From positions 124,001 to 188,000 of the forward strand of contig CAYMMX010000004.1 in NCBI GenBank assembly GCA_964391675.1: a stretch of DNA of 64,000 bases, given 5' to 3'. Of the stretch, positions 35,199 to 43,634 are shown in pieces (position 1 is the first letter of the stretch; each line of letters opens with the position of its first letter). The notes under the pieces were generated by a model that ran no database searches, was not told the origin of the DNA, and saw nothing but the letters and a program-made list of their open reading frames with translations. The DNA is from CAYMMX01 sp964391675 (GTDB lineage: Bacteria > Cyanobacteriota > Vampirovibrionia > Gastranaerophilales > Gastranaerophilaceae). The translations under genes and the position numbers were made by a program.

Positions 35199-35597
35199 TT
35201 ATTCAGCAGGTTCTTCAATAGGTTGTTCTTTTTCTGTTTTTGCTTCTTCTTTAGCAGCCTTTGCTTCTTCTGCTGCTTTAGCTTTTGCTTCTTTTTCAGC
35301 TTCTAACTTAGCAATTGCTTTTTTAGATAGTTTCTTTTCTGATTTAGGTTTGTAGTTAAGACTACCGTCTTTATTACAGTTATTGATTAAAAATTTAACT
35401 GTATCAGTGGGTTGTGCGCCTTTTTTAATCCATTCAAGAGCTGTTTCCTTGTCTAATTTCATTATTTTTGTTTTTGGGTTGTAGTGACCTAGTTCTTGAA
35501 TAGGTTTACCTTCACGTTTTGTTGTTGAATTAATAACTATAATTCTATACGCAGGAGCTTTTTTTGCACCTAATCTTTTTAGTCTGATTTTTAACAT
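35199..35597 (-). CDS. rpsP: Ribosomal protein S16, with long charged tail
   Basis: S16 is a primary 30S assembly protein. The body (about residues 1-85) is typical: MLKIRLKRLGAKKAPAYRII and ELGHYNPKTKI. Residues about 90-132 form a Lys/Ala/Glu-rich tail absent from most S16 proteins, which are near 80-90 residues. The frame stops with TAA at 35199-35201, but continues in the same style for 14 more codons (AETTPEEVPASVEE) to a second TAA at 35154-35156, just before the terminator. The first stop may be a late nonsense mutation, a strain variant or a sequence error. AAGGAAAAAA precedes the ATG. Confidence 0.95.
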   Translation of the reverse strand: MLKIRLKRLGAKKAPAYRIIVINSTTKREGKPIQELGHYNPKTKIMKLDKETALEWIKKGAQPTDTVKFLINNCNKDGSLNYKPKSEKKLSKKAIAKLEAEKEAKAKAAEEAKAAKEEAKTEKEQPIEEPAE

Positions 35598-35743
35598 TTT
35601 TTTTCCTTCTTACTTATTTATATTTCTAACGTTAAGAATCCGCCGCTTGATCCTTATTCAAAATGTAGAAGAGGATACATTTCAATTATATAAAAACACA
35701 AGCAAATTCAATAATCAAGAGAGAATATATTTAAATTAACAAA

Positions 35744-37033
35744 TTAAAATCTTTTATAAATATCACCAATGTTTTTTAAATAGTCTTGAACATTAAAACA
35801 AACCTCGATTTCAGAAGAGGTTAAATATTTTTTGACTTCTGAATCTTCGCTTAGATTTTCTTTAAAATTCCCATTGTTTTCAAAAGCATTATGGGCATTT
35901 CTTTGAACTATTTTATAGGCTTCTTCTCTTGTGAGACCTTTTTCGATTAGTTTTAATAAAACTTTTTGAGAATAAACAATGCCTCCAAATAAATTTGCAT
36001 TTTTTAGCATGTTTTTTTCATGAATTACTAAATTATCAATTACATTTTTAAATCTGTTAAGCATATAATCAACAAGAATTGTGCTATCAGGGAAAATAAT
36101 TCTTTCAGCAGAGCTGTGTGAAATATCTCTTTCATGCCAGAGAGTAACATTTTCCATAGCTACAAGTGAATTTGCTCGAACTACTCTTGCCAAGCCACAA
36201 AGATTTTCCCCTGAAATTGGGTTTTTCTTGTGTGGCATTGCAGAAGAACCCTTTTGCCCTTTTTTAAATCCTTCTTCTACTTCTAGCACTTCAGTTCTTT
36301 GCAAATGTCTTAATTCTGTTGAAACTTGCTCAATTATTGTAGCTGTCATAGCTAAGGATTGCATAAAATATGCATGGTAATCACGAGCAATAATTTGTGT
36401 CGAGATTTTGGCGGGTTTAAGCCCAAGTTGTTTACATGTAATTTTTTCGATTTCAGGCGTAATATTTGAATACGTTCCCACAGGTCCTGAAATTTGACCT
36501 ACTCTGATTTCTTCAAGTTTGTAATCGAATTGTTTTTTAGCTCTCTCAAATGCGTCTAACCAGGCAAGAACTTTTAGTTTAAAAGTCATAACTTCTGCAT
36601 GAATACCGTGAGAACGTCCGATACAAATTGTATTTGCGTGTTTATCTGCCAGTTTTTTTAAAGAATTTATTACCTCACTTAAATCATCAGATATAATTTT
36701 CCCTGCATCTTTTATTTGAAGTGACATTGCAGTGTCAATTACATCAGAACTTGTTAGCCCAACATGCATATATTTGGCTAAATTTTCTCCTAGATTTTCA
36801 TTTACATTTGTCAGAAAAGCAATTACATCATGATTGACTTCTTTTTCAATTTCATCAATTCTGCTTATTTCAAATTTGGCTATTTTTTTTATTTGTTCTA
36901 TATCATTTTTGGGGAATTGTCCAATTTCAACGTATGCATCGCAAACAGCAAGTTCAACCTTTAAATAATAGTCAAACTTTGATTCTAATTCCCATATATT
37001 TTTCATATTTTCTAGAGCATATCTGCTAATCAT
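35744..37033 (-). CDS. purB: PurB, adenylosuccinate lyase
   Basis: PurB makes AICAR from SAICAR and AMP from adenylosuccinate in purine synthesis. The fumarase/lyase signature GSSAMPHKKNPISGENL is intact and contains the catalytic loop. Other blocks are HVGLTSSDVIDTA, SHGIHAEVMTF, and RDISHSSAERII. Length is 429 residues. No ribosome binding site is seen; an extended -10 box lies 6 nt before the ATG, so the mRNA is probably leaderless. It stands alone between rpsP and a small divergent gene. Confidence 0.95.
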   Translation of the reverse strand: MISRYALENMKNIWELESKFDYYLKVELAVCDAYVEIGQFPKNDIEQIKKIAKFEISRIDEIEKEVNHDVIAFLTNVNENLGENLAKYMHVGLTSSDVIDTAMSLQIKDAGKIISDDLSEVINSLKKLADKHANTICIGRSHGIHAEVMTFKLKVLAWLDAFERAKKQFDYKLEEIRVGQISGPVGTYSNITPEIEKITCKQLGLKPAKISTQIIARDYHAYFMQSLAMTATIIEQVSTELRHLQRTEVLEVEEGFKKGQKGSSAMPHKKNPISGENLCGLARVVRANSLVAMENVTLWHERDISHSSAERIIFPDSTILVDYMLNRFKNVIDNLVIHEKNMLKNANLFGGIVYSQKVLLKLIEKGLTREEAYKIVQRNAHNAFENNGNFKENLSEDSEVKKYLTSSEIEVCFNVQDYLKNIGDIYKRF

Positions 37034-37039
37034 AAGTTT

Positions 37040-37048
37040 ATTTTAACA
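37040..37048 (-). promoter_or_regulatory. Extended -10 box for purB
   Basis: On the minus strand TGTTAAAAT matches TGnTATAAT and ends exactly 6 nt before the purB ATG, so the +1 would be the A of the start codon. There is no good -35, as is usual for extended -10 promoters. Confidence 0.5.
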
Positions 37049-37126
37049 TAAATTTTTTTGAATTAGGCAATTTTTTGAATCAATTTGTTTTTATATAAAT
37101 ACAGGGGATAATAATGAGGTTTTATT

Positions 37127-37549
37127 ATGGGAATTGAATTTAATTCTGGCTCTTATGTAAAGGATTCAACAAAATTTAGTAACGAAAATAATGCTAGTAA
37201 CTTATTTAAAGAAAAAGTAGTTAGTGAAATAAATGAAACTGCGGATGAAGCATATAATAAAATGCTTGAGAAAAAAGCTGAATATGAAGCTTCAAAAGGT
37301 ATTTTTAATCAATTATCCGAGAAAAAATCTATTGCTTATAAAAAATATAAGTCCGCTCAATTGAATAATAAAGAAAGCAATTATTCTTCAATGTTATCGG
37401 ATTCTAAAAGTAGTTATGAATCTTTATCGAGCCAGTGTTTTAATGCATCTATTGATACTGATGTTCTTTTATGGAGTTTGAAAAATTCAATTTCATATTC
37501 GGGAAAGATGAACAATTCAGCTTCCATCGCAAATTCTATTCTTAGCTAA
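37127..37549 (+). CDS. Unknown coiled-coil protein
   Basis: No family is recognised. The 140-residue protein begins MGIEFNSGSY, with Phe 5 and Gly 8 close to the start, then has a heptad-like helical region (about 25-95) rich in Glu, Lys and Ser, and ends with a Ser/Asn-rich part. There is no signal peptide or membrane segment. GAGGTTTTATT precedes the ATG. It precedes rpsO with a gap of 88 bp. Shape and composition suggest a small structural or secreted helical protein, as in WXG100-like or YscI-type proteins, but no motif confirms this. Confidence 0.5.
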   Translation: MGIEFNSGSYVKDSTKFSNENNASNLFKEKVVSEINETADEAYNKMLEKKAEYEASKGIFNQLSEKKSIAYKKYKSAQLNNKESNYSSMLSDSKSSYESLSSQCFNASIDTDVLLWSLKNSISYSGKMNNSASIANSILS

Positions 37550-37637
37550 TTTTAAGGGCTTGTAACATATATATTGATTTTTTTTCTTTATGTAATACCA
37601 TAAATATACATGGTATAAATAGCTTAAAGGAAAAATA

Positions 37638-37907
37638 ATGAGTATTAATTTGAAAAACAAAAAAGATATTATAAAAAAATATGGCGAAACTGCTAAAGAT
37701 ACTGGTTCTGTTTCAGTTCAAATAGCAATGATGAGCCAAAAAATTAATGAACTTACAGAGCATTTAAAAATTAATGCTAAAGACTTTTCTACTAAAAGAG
37801 GCCTTCTTATGTTAGTAGGAAGAAGAAAAAGACTTCTGTCATATTTAAAAAATAAAAGTGTTTCTGAATATAGAGAGTTAATAAAAAAACTAGGTATTAG
37901 AGGTTAA
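37638..37907 (+). CDS. rpsO: Ribosomal protein S15
   Basis: S15 binds the central domain of 16S rRNA. The 89-residue sequence has the normal family pattern: TGSVSVQIAMMSQKINELT, FSTKRGLLMLVGRRKRLLSY and a C-terminal LIKKLGIRG. AAAGGAAAAATA precedes the ATG. The leader (about 37601-37622) contains ATACCAT and ATGGTAT as a small inverted repeat. rpsO messages are often self-regulated through leader structure in other bacteria; whether that holds here is not shown. Confidence 0.97.
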   Translation: MSINLKNKKDIIKKYGETAKDTGSVSVQIAMMSQKINELTEHLKINAKDFSTKRGLLMLVGRRKRLLSYLKNKSVSEYRELIKKLGIRG

Positions 37908-37930
37908 TTTTAACTATAAAATAAATTAAA

Positions 37931-37970
37931 AATAAAATAGAAGCCGGATATTCGACTTCTATTTTATTTT
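37931..37970. terminator. Bidirectional terminator
   Basis: AATAAAATAGAAG pairs with CTTCTATTTTATT around a 12-nt loop. It follows rpsO and touches the 3' end of the convergent TPR gene. Confidence 0.85.
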
Positions 37971-39399
37971 ATATAAGATTTAAAGAATCATGAAGCTCTT
38001 TCATTAATTGAACATTATCGGTTAAACGAGCTTTTTTGAGAGCTTTTTTATATAAAACTTTAGCTTTCGGCTTATTATTGTAATCGTGCATTAACTCCGC
38101 TGCTCTTTTATAGTTTATTGCTATTTTTTCAGGCACTTTTGCATCATGGTATTCTTTTATGGCACTTGAATAATACTTCAATGCGTTTTTAGGATTATTG
38201 AATTTATTAAAAGCGTTCGCGATGTTAGAAGATACATAACCTTTGGTATTAGGATTTTTACTTTCTTCTGCCAATAACTCAGCTACAGAAAGGAATTCAA
38301 AAGCTTCATTTTTATATTTATCTGTATATATGTTACCTATTTTTACTAAAGATGTTGATTGTGCGTTAAAATTATCAGTTTCTCCTGCATATGATATTGA
38401 GCTCATATAGTGAGTTATTGCAGATTCAAATTGAGAAACATCATCATATATTTGAGCCATGGAATAATGAGCTTTTGTTTTTACGCTTATATCTGCTGTT
38501 GCGGTGATTGATTTATTATAACTGGTTAGTGCTTGAGCTAAATAATCATTTTTATCATAAATTTTGCCGATTTCATATAAAATTTTTGATTCGGTTTCTT
38601 TGTCTTCGATTTCAATAGCTCTATCCAAAGCCATTTTAAATGTTTCCATAGCTTTTTTTGAATTATTTGCATAGGCATATTTTTTTGCTTTAATAAATAA
38701 AGTCTTTAATTTAGAATCAGTTGGCACATACAATTTTTTCTCAGCTTCGTTTTGAGAATTTTCGTCACCAGACTCTTGATCTTCATTAGAAGAATTTTCT
38801 TCTTCTCCTTCTTCCTTAGATTGGTTCGGAAATTTAACCAAAAATTGCTTATTTATTTCTTCTTCATTAAATTTATAATTTATTTGTTGTAGAAATAATG
38901 CATCAATCCAGTTTTCTACAACCTTTGATGGTCGTTTAAGTGTTTCTGTAATATAGTTATCTAAAAGTGCTGATGCAATTTTTAAGTTTGAACGTACAAA
39001 TTTTTGATCAATAACTTCTTTTTTTGTATGTTTTTCTATCAGACTTAAATATGTATCAACTTCTTCTGTTAATTCAGGAGTTGCGCCTATTGCTTTTGTT
39101 GTATTTTTAAAATCTTTTAATACTTGAGCTATATTGATTGTCGCATTTTTTAAATTCGCATCTCTTGATGCAATTGCTCTTTGATGGGATTCTTTTGATT
39201 CACGTAATTGTTGCTGTAAGTCTTTTTTTGGGGCTTGTGCGGCATTATAATTGTTTTGGCTGTTTTGTTCAGGATTAGTTTTGGCCTGATTAGAAGGATT
39301 AGTTTCTTTATCATCTTCAGGTTTTCTTTTAATTAAACCCATATTGTTGTTAATATAGTATGGAGTTTGTCTGACAACTGTCATTGTGTTATATGCCAT
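37969..39399 (-). CDS. TPR-repeat protein with disordered acidic linker
   Basis: The 476-residue protein starts with a polar, Asn/Gln-rich region, then a helical domain (about 55-180), an acidic low-complexity linker (about 200-225: Glu, Asn, Ser), and about six TPR-like units (about 230-476; for example KAMETFKMALDRAIEIEDKE and QALTSYNKSITATADISVKT). TPRs mediate protein contacts, so a scaffold role is likely. There is no signal peptide or membrane helix. AAAAGGGAAAACA precedes the ATG. The exact partner is unknown. Confidence 0.75.
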   Translation of the reverse strand: MAYNTMTVVRQTPYYINNNMGLIKRKPEDDKETNPSNQAKTNPEQNSQNNYNAAQAPKKDLQQQLRESKESHQRAIASRDANLKNATINIAQVLKDFKNTTKAIGATPELTEEVDTYLSLIEKHTKKEVIDQKFVRSNLKIASALLDNYITETLKRPSKVVENWIDALFLQQINYKFNEEEINKQFLVKFPNQSKEEGEEENSSNEDQESGDENSQNEAEKKLYVPTDSKLKTLFIKAKKYAYANNSKKAMETFKMALDRAIEIEDKETESKILYEIGKIYDKNDYLAQALTSYNKSITATADISVKTKAHYSMAQIYDDVSQFESAITHYMSSISYAGETDNFNAQSTSLVKIGNIYTDKYKNEAFEFLSVAELLAEESKNPNTKGYVSSNIANAFNKFNNPKNALKYYSSAIKEYHDAKVPEKIAINYKRAAELMHDYNNKPKAKVLYKKALKKARLTDNVQLMKELHDSLNLI

Positions 39400-39587
39400 T
39401 GTTTTCCCTTTTTAACCTTCTCATTATAAATGTCGGCAAAATATTGATTCTGCTCATGTTTTTAGCTAAAACTCATTTAAATGAATGATATCTTATTGTG
39501 ATATATATTTAATACTTTTTTTTTAAAAGTCAGTTTATTTAATATTTTTTATGATAATATTGTTAATAACATTATAGGGGAGTGATT

Positions 39588-40634
39588 TTGTCAAAGATTT
39601 TAATTATAAGATTAACATCTTTAGGAGATGTAATATTTACTTTACCTTTGGTTAGTGCCTTAGAAGGGAACAATATAGGCTATGTAGTTGCTGAAAAAGG
39701 TTTGAGTGTTATTAAGGATAATCCCGCTATTTTTAAAATGCATTTTGTCCCTTTAAATAAGTGGAAGAAAAGGCCTTTTTCTATAAAAACATTAATTGAA
39801 TTTATAAAATTAATAAATGAAATAAGAAAAGAAAAATATGACATTGCAATTGATTGTCAGCAAATGTTTAAGAGTCTTTTTTTATTTATGTTTTGTGGTG
39901 CTAAAAGACGTATAACTTACAGAGATGCCAGAGAGTTATCATTTTTAGGCGGAAATGAATTTATAAGGCCAAAAACTAAATTTCGTGACAATAATTATCA
40001 TATAGTAGAGCGAAATCTTGATTTTGCAAGGTATCTTGGCATTCCCTTTAATGGAATAAACTTCCCTTTACCTGATACTTCAAGTTCTGTCAAATCCAAA
40101 GTCAACGACCTTTTGTTATCTATAGATAAATCAAAACCAATTGTTGTGATTTCACCCGCAACAACATGGAATAATAAGCATTGGGCAGTTAATAATTGGG
40201 CAAAATTAATTGATTCACTTAATTTAAAATACAATCTTGTCTTAACCGGAACAGAGAAAGATTTAGCCTTAATTAAAAACATTGAAAATAATCTTAAAGG
40301 ATATTGTAAGTATACAAATTTAGTCGGAAAAACCAATATAGAAGAATTAGTAGAGATTTTTTCACATTCAAAACTAGTTATAAGTCCTGATTCAGGTAGT
40401 GCTCATCTTGCTTGGGCATCTTCTGTTCCTGCTGTTATTACTATTTTTACTTGTACTCCTGCAAAGCGTTTCGGTCCATATGGAGACGATAATAAATATT
40501 TTTCATTACAGTCAAATTTGCCTTGTCAACCTTGTTTCAAGAAAAAATGCCAGTTAGAAAATGAAAAAAATGTTTGCATTAATTTTCCTGCGCCAAATGA
40601 AATTATAAAAATTGTAAACAATTTATTGTCATAA
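39588..40634 (+). CDS. Glycosyltransferase family 9 (heptosyltransferase-like)
   Basis: The GT9 (WaaC/WaaF) pattern is clear: the N-terminus MSKILIIRLTSLGDVIFTLP, then a C-terminal domain with LVLTGTEKDLALIKN, NLVGKTNIEELVEIF, and LVISPDSGSAHLAWA. These enzymes add heptose or similar sugars from ADP- or GDP-sugar to a lipid or glycan core. The start is TTG 39588 with AGGGGAG before it, rather than GTG at 39582. A heptose pathway lies 10 kb downstream, which supports this role. Cysteines near the C-terminus (LPCQPCFKKKCQL) are common in this family. Confidence 0.87.
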   Translation: MSKILIIRLTSLGDVIFTLPLVSALEGNNIGYVVAEKGLSVIKDNPAIFKMHFVPLNKWKKRPFSIKTLIEFIKLINEIRKEKYDIAIDCQQMFKSLFLFMFCGAKRRITYRDARELSFLGGNEFIRPKTKFRDNNYHIVERNLDFARYLGIPFNGINFPLPDTSSSVKSKVNDLLLSIDKSKPIVVISPATTWNNKHWAVNNWAKLIDSLNLKYNLVLTGTEKDLALIKNIENNLKGYCKYTNLVGKTNIEELVEIFSHSKLVISPDSGSAHLAWASSVPAVITIFTCTPAKRFGPYGDDNKYFSLQSNLPCQPCFKKKCQLENEKNVCINFPAPNEIIKIVNNLLS

Positions 40635-40715
40635 ATCTTATGTTTTTTTAATGATGATGTATACTGGTAGTAAATAACAAACTTATTTAAAAAATAATTA
40701 ATTATTAGAGGTTTA

Positions 40716-42626
40716 ATGGGCTTTTTTGATAAATTTAAAGAATTTCAGAATCAAATATCTGAATTTGAAAACAACATACATAACAATAAGCAAGATTTTT
40801 TAGAAATATACGAACGTAATATCCAATTAGAAAAAGAAATTATAGAAAGAAAAAAAGATCTGGACATCGCTAATCAGCGAATGTTAACTTTGCATCACAT
40901 ATGGGAAATGATGAATTCATCCAGACCTTTGTCTAGTGTTCTTAATACTATTGTTAAAATGCTTCAAGGAGATTTGGGGTATTTACATAGTTGTATAATT
41001 AAGAAAAAAGAAGATGTGGAAGGTGATTATCTTCAAATTATTACTCAGTCAACGGACGAGATTTTAAATAGACTTGATAATTTAATTGGAAAACCTATTG
41101 AAACATTAAGGCTTAACTATGATGAAAATGGTTTTTTTGCAAAGTCAATTACTGAGAAAAATATAGTTCAAACTGTTGATTTTAGAGCTGGACTTAGAAT
41201 GGTTGCCCCATATTTTTCAGAAGATTTGATTAGAAAAATTTTAGACAGTGCAAAAAGCAGATCAATTATTATCATACCCTTATATGCACTTAATGCTGAT
41301 TTCGGCTGGTTGGTTGTTTTTTCACAAAGAGATAAGGCAGAAGAAGAAGAGTTAGATTTTCTTAAACTTTTTGCACAGCAAATTGAGTTGGCAATTACTA
41401 TTGCTGACTTGTTTCAAGTTGTAAAAAATCAAGCATTGACTGATCCTTTAACAACTTTGTATAACAGACGATTTTTTGAGGAATCTTTGGATAAAGAGTT
41501 CATCCGTGCAAAACGTACCCATCAACCATTTACAATTATTGCACTTGATTTAGATTATTTAAAACAAATAAACGATAAACATGGGCATTCTTTTGGTGAT
41601 ATAGCAATAAAGACAGTTGCTGATGTTTTAAAAAAAAATGCACGTTCGATTGATGTTGCTGCACGTATTGGTGGAGAAGAATTTAATCTGCTGCTTCCAG
41701 GCGTAGATTCTTGTGGAGGCTTGATAGCTGCAGAAAGAATCAGGTCAGCAATATCTGAATGTAAATTAGTTAAAATAGGACAAATTACAGCTAGTATAGG
41801 TGTTGTCACATTCCCGGAACATTCTACTAATTTAGATGAATTAATAGAGCTTGTAGATCAAGCTATGTATAAAGCTAAAAGAAACGGAAGAAATCAAGTT
41901 CAATTAGCAAAAGTTATTTCAGAGATTTCTTGGCAAGAAGTTGCTATGGATACATTTACCGAAATCCTTAATAAGCATAAAATATATGTTTCTGAAGAAC
42001 TTTCTACAGATATTATGGAGCGTTTATCCAAAAAATCAAATGACGATACATTGTTACCTAAAGAAAATCTTTATTCTATAGCGGATATGCTTGCTCAAAC
42101 TTATAATCCGCAACACAGTAAAGGCGTTACAAAATCTAAAGTTCAAATGGCAATTAAATTAGCAAAATTATTTGAACTCCCTGAAGAAGAAATTAACAAA
42201 CTTAGAATAGCTGTTTTATTATATGATGTTGGAAACTTAATGTTACCTCCAGAACTTTTACAAAAATCAGAACCCCTTTCTGAAGAAGAAAAAGATAAAA
42301 TCAAACAACATCCTGTTATTGCAGCAAGAGAAATATTAAAACCTATATCACAAATAGATGATGTTATTCCTATTATTGAGTACCATCATGAAAATTGGGA
42401 TGGGTCAGGATATCCGGGAAAGGTTTCGGGTGAAGAGATCCCGCTCGCTTCTCAAATAATTCTAATAATAGATGCCTTCTTTGCAATGACTGAACCAAGG
42501 GCATACAGAGATGCTCTTTCTACGTCAAAGGCTTTAGAACAGATTAAGAATGAGTCAGGTAAGAAATGGAATCCTAATCTGGTTAAAGAATTTGTGAATC
42601 TGATTGAAAAAAGTTATAAAAAATAG
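40716..42626 (+). CDS. GAF-like, GGDEF and degenerate HD-GYP protein
   Basis: A coiled coil at about residues 8-55 is followed by a GAF-like domain (about 60-235), a GGDEF domain (about 245-405) and an HD-GYP-like domain (about 440-636). The GGDEF core is intact (GGEEF) and has the product-inhibition I-site RSID five residues before it, so diguanylate cyclase activity is likely. In the HD-GYP domain, HHENWDGSGYP is intact but the HD pair reads YD (LLYDVGNLML), so the metal site is damaged and hydrolysis is doubtful. There is no membrane segment. AGAGG precedes the ATG. A strong terminator follows. Confidence 0.85.
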   Translation: MGFFDKFKEFQNQISEFENNIHNNKQDFLEIYERNIQLEKEIIERKKDLDIANQRMLTLHHIWEMMNSSRPLSSVLNTIVKMLQGDLGYLHSCIIKKKEDVEGDYLQIITQSTDEILNRLDNLIGKPIETLRLNYDENGFFAKSITEKNIVQTVDFRAGLRMVAPYFSEDLIRKILDSAKSRSIIIIPLYALNADFGWLVVFSQRDKAEEEELDFLKLFAQQIELAITIADLFQVVKNQALTDPLTTLYNRRFFEESLDKEFIRAKRTHQPFTIIALDLDYLKQINDKHGHSFGDIAIKTVADVLKKNARSIDVAARIGGEEFNLLLPGVDSCGGLIAAERIRSAISECKLVKIGQITASIGVVTFPEHSTNLDELIELVDQAMYKAKRNGRNQVQLAKVISEISWQEVAMDTFTEILNKHKIYVSEELSTDIMERLSKKSNDDTLLPKENLYSIADMLAQTYNPQHSKGVTKSKVQMAIKLAKLFELPEEEINKLRIAVLLYDVGNLMLPPELLQKSEPLSEEEKDKIKQHPVIAAREILKPISQIDDVIPIIEYHHENWDGSGYPGKVSGEEIPLASQIILIIDAFFAMTEPRAYRDALSTSKALEQIKNESGKKWNPNLVKEFVNLIEKSYKK

Positions 42627-42645
42627 ATGTATAACTTAAATTTAT

Positions 42646-42684
42646 AAAACAAGGGCAAAAATCTATGATTTTTGCCCTTGTTTT
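42646..42684. terminator. Strong bidirectional terminator
   Basis: An 18-bp perfect stem (AAAACAAGGGCAAAAATC with its complement) closes over the loop TAT. It ends the GGDEF gene on the plus strand and the candidate small RNA on the minus strand. Confidence 0.93.
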
Positions 42685-42868
42685 ACTTTACACAGACGCG
42701 ATTTTGTTACCTGCTAAAGCTCAGCAGGTGGGTGAACGCCTTAGCTAATCCGTTTCCCACTGGCAATAACTAATTAAATTAGATTATGGTGGGTATACTT
42801 CAATGCTATTAGAGTCAATTCTCCCTTTCAATATAAATGTAGGAACAAAATAGACACCCATGCAAAGC
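42646..42868 (-). ncRNA. Structured small RNA gene, possible 6S RNA
   Basis: No reading frame of note is present, yet the minus strand has a very good promoter and an 18-bp terminator stem about 220 nt apart. In between, the ends can pair (AACAAAAT at 42844-42851 with ATTTTGTT at 42701-42708, continued by AGG/CCT). An apical stem CCCAC/GTGGG (42756-42760 and 42789-42793) has inner CTAAT/ATTAG pairs, and a side hairpin ACCTGCT/AGCAGGT lies at 42709-42729. A closed rod with a central bubble and terminal loop, of this length, is the shape of 6S RNA, which binds RNA polymerase. The RNA gene is well supported; the 6S identity is tentative. Confidence 0.55.
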
Positions 42869-42874
42869 AATATT

Positions 42875-42903
42875 ATTATCACATATTTATTTGCTTATTT
42901 CAA
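42875..42903 (-). promoter_or_regulatory. Sigma-70 promoter of the small RNA
   Basis: On the minus strand, TTGAAA (42898-42903) and GATAAT (42875-42880) are separated by exactly 17 bp. Expected transcription start is near 42868. It is among the best promoters in the window. Confidence 0.75.
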
Positions 42904-42929
42904 GTGTATATATAGTCATAATTTTTGAT

Positions 42930-43634
42930 TTAATTTTTGGCTACATTACTTTTTTGTTTTTCGTTTAATTTGTTTGAAATTGTATTAGAAATAGGAGTAA
43001 TAAGGACAGGTGATATAAATCTGTAGACTGTTCCGAATATCATAATTGATTTTGCTGCTTTTATTCCGGCTTTATAATTTGATAAATTTTTGTTAACTTT
43101 TATTTGATCGCTTAAATTATTAACTAATTCATTTTTTAAATTAGCTGCCATAAATTTATTTGTAAATTCATCAATTTTATTGTTAGCAAGTTTATCAAAG
43201 CTATATGCTAAAATTGTAGATAGAATACATGTCCCTGCTTGATTAATAGCTAAAGTCTTTTTTCTTTCAGGTTCGAATTCATCATTTTTTAAAGTCTTAA
43301 TCATATAAAAACTGGATAAAACGATGCTTGTTAGAACATTTAAGTGAGATACCAAGTTATTTGATTTTTTAATTAAATTTACAAAACTTTTTGTTGGTTT
43401 TAATTCTAAAAATTTAGTAAATCCTTTTGCTATAGGTACAGATAATTTATCCATAATATTGTTATAAGATTTTGGAATAAAACTGAATATTTTTTTAAGA
43501 GGATTAAAGAAATTTCCTCCACCTGGATTTCCTCCACAAAAAGTGACTTCATTAAAAGTTTTTTGAACATTTCTGCAGTTGTGTTTATTGTGATTCATAG
43601 AGGAGTTTGCAGTATTTATTTTTTGTATTTGCAT
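42930..43634 (-). CDS. Membrane protein with F-x-G N-terminal motif (paralog B)
   Basis: No known domain is recognised. The 234-residue protein has a polar Asn/His-rich N-terminus, then EVTFCGGNPGGGN (Phe 32, Gly 34). Three to four hydrophobic segments follow, at about 97-115, 130-150 and 195-215. It looks related to the next gene in having a pair of positively charged residues before a small-residue helix (ERKKTLAINQAG) and a last hydrophobic helix (FISPVLITPISN). The genes overlap by 1 bp and are co-transcribed. AAGGAGGCTGTATA precedes the ATG. It could be a small membrane scaffold or a secreted membrane-active protein. Confidence 0.55.
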   Translation of the reverse strand: MQIQKINTANSSMNHNKHNCRNVQKTFNEVTFCGGNPGGGNFFNPLKKIFSFIPKSYNNIMDKLSVPIAKGFTKFLELKPTKSFVNLIKKSNNLVSHLNVLTSIVLSSFYMIKTLKNDEFEPERKKTLAINQAGTCILSTILAYSFDKLANNKIDEFTNKFMAANLKNELVNNLSDQIKVNKNLSNYKAGIKAAKSIMIFGTVYRFISPVLITPISNTISNKLNEKQKSNVAKN

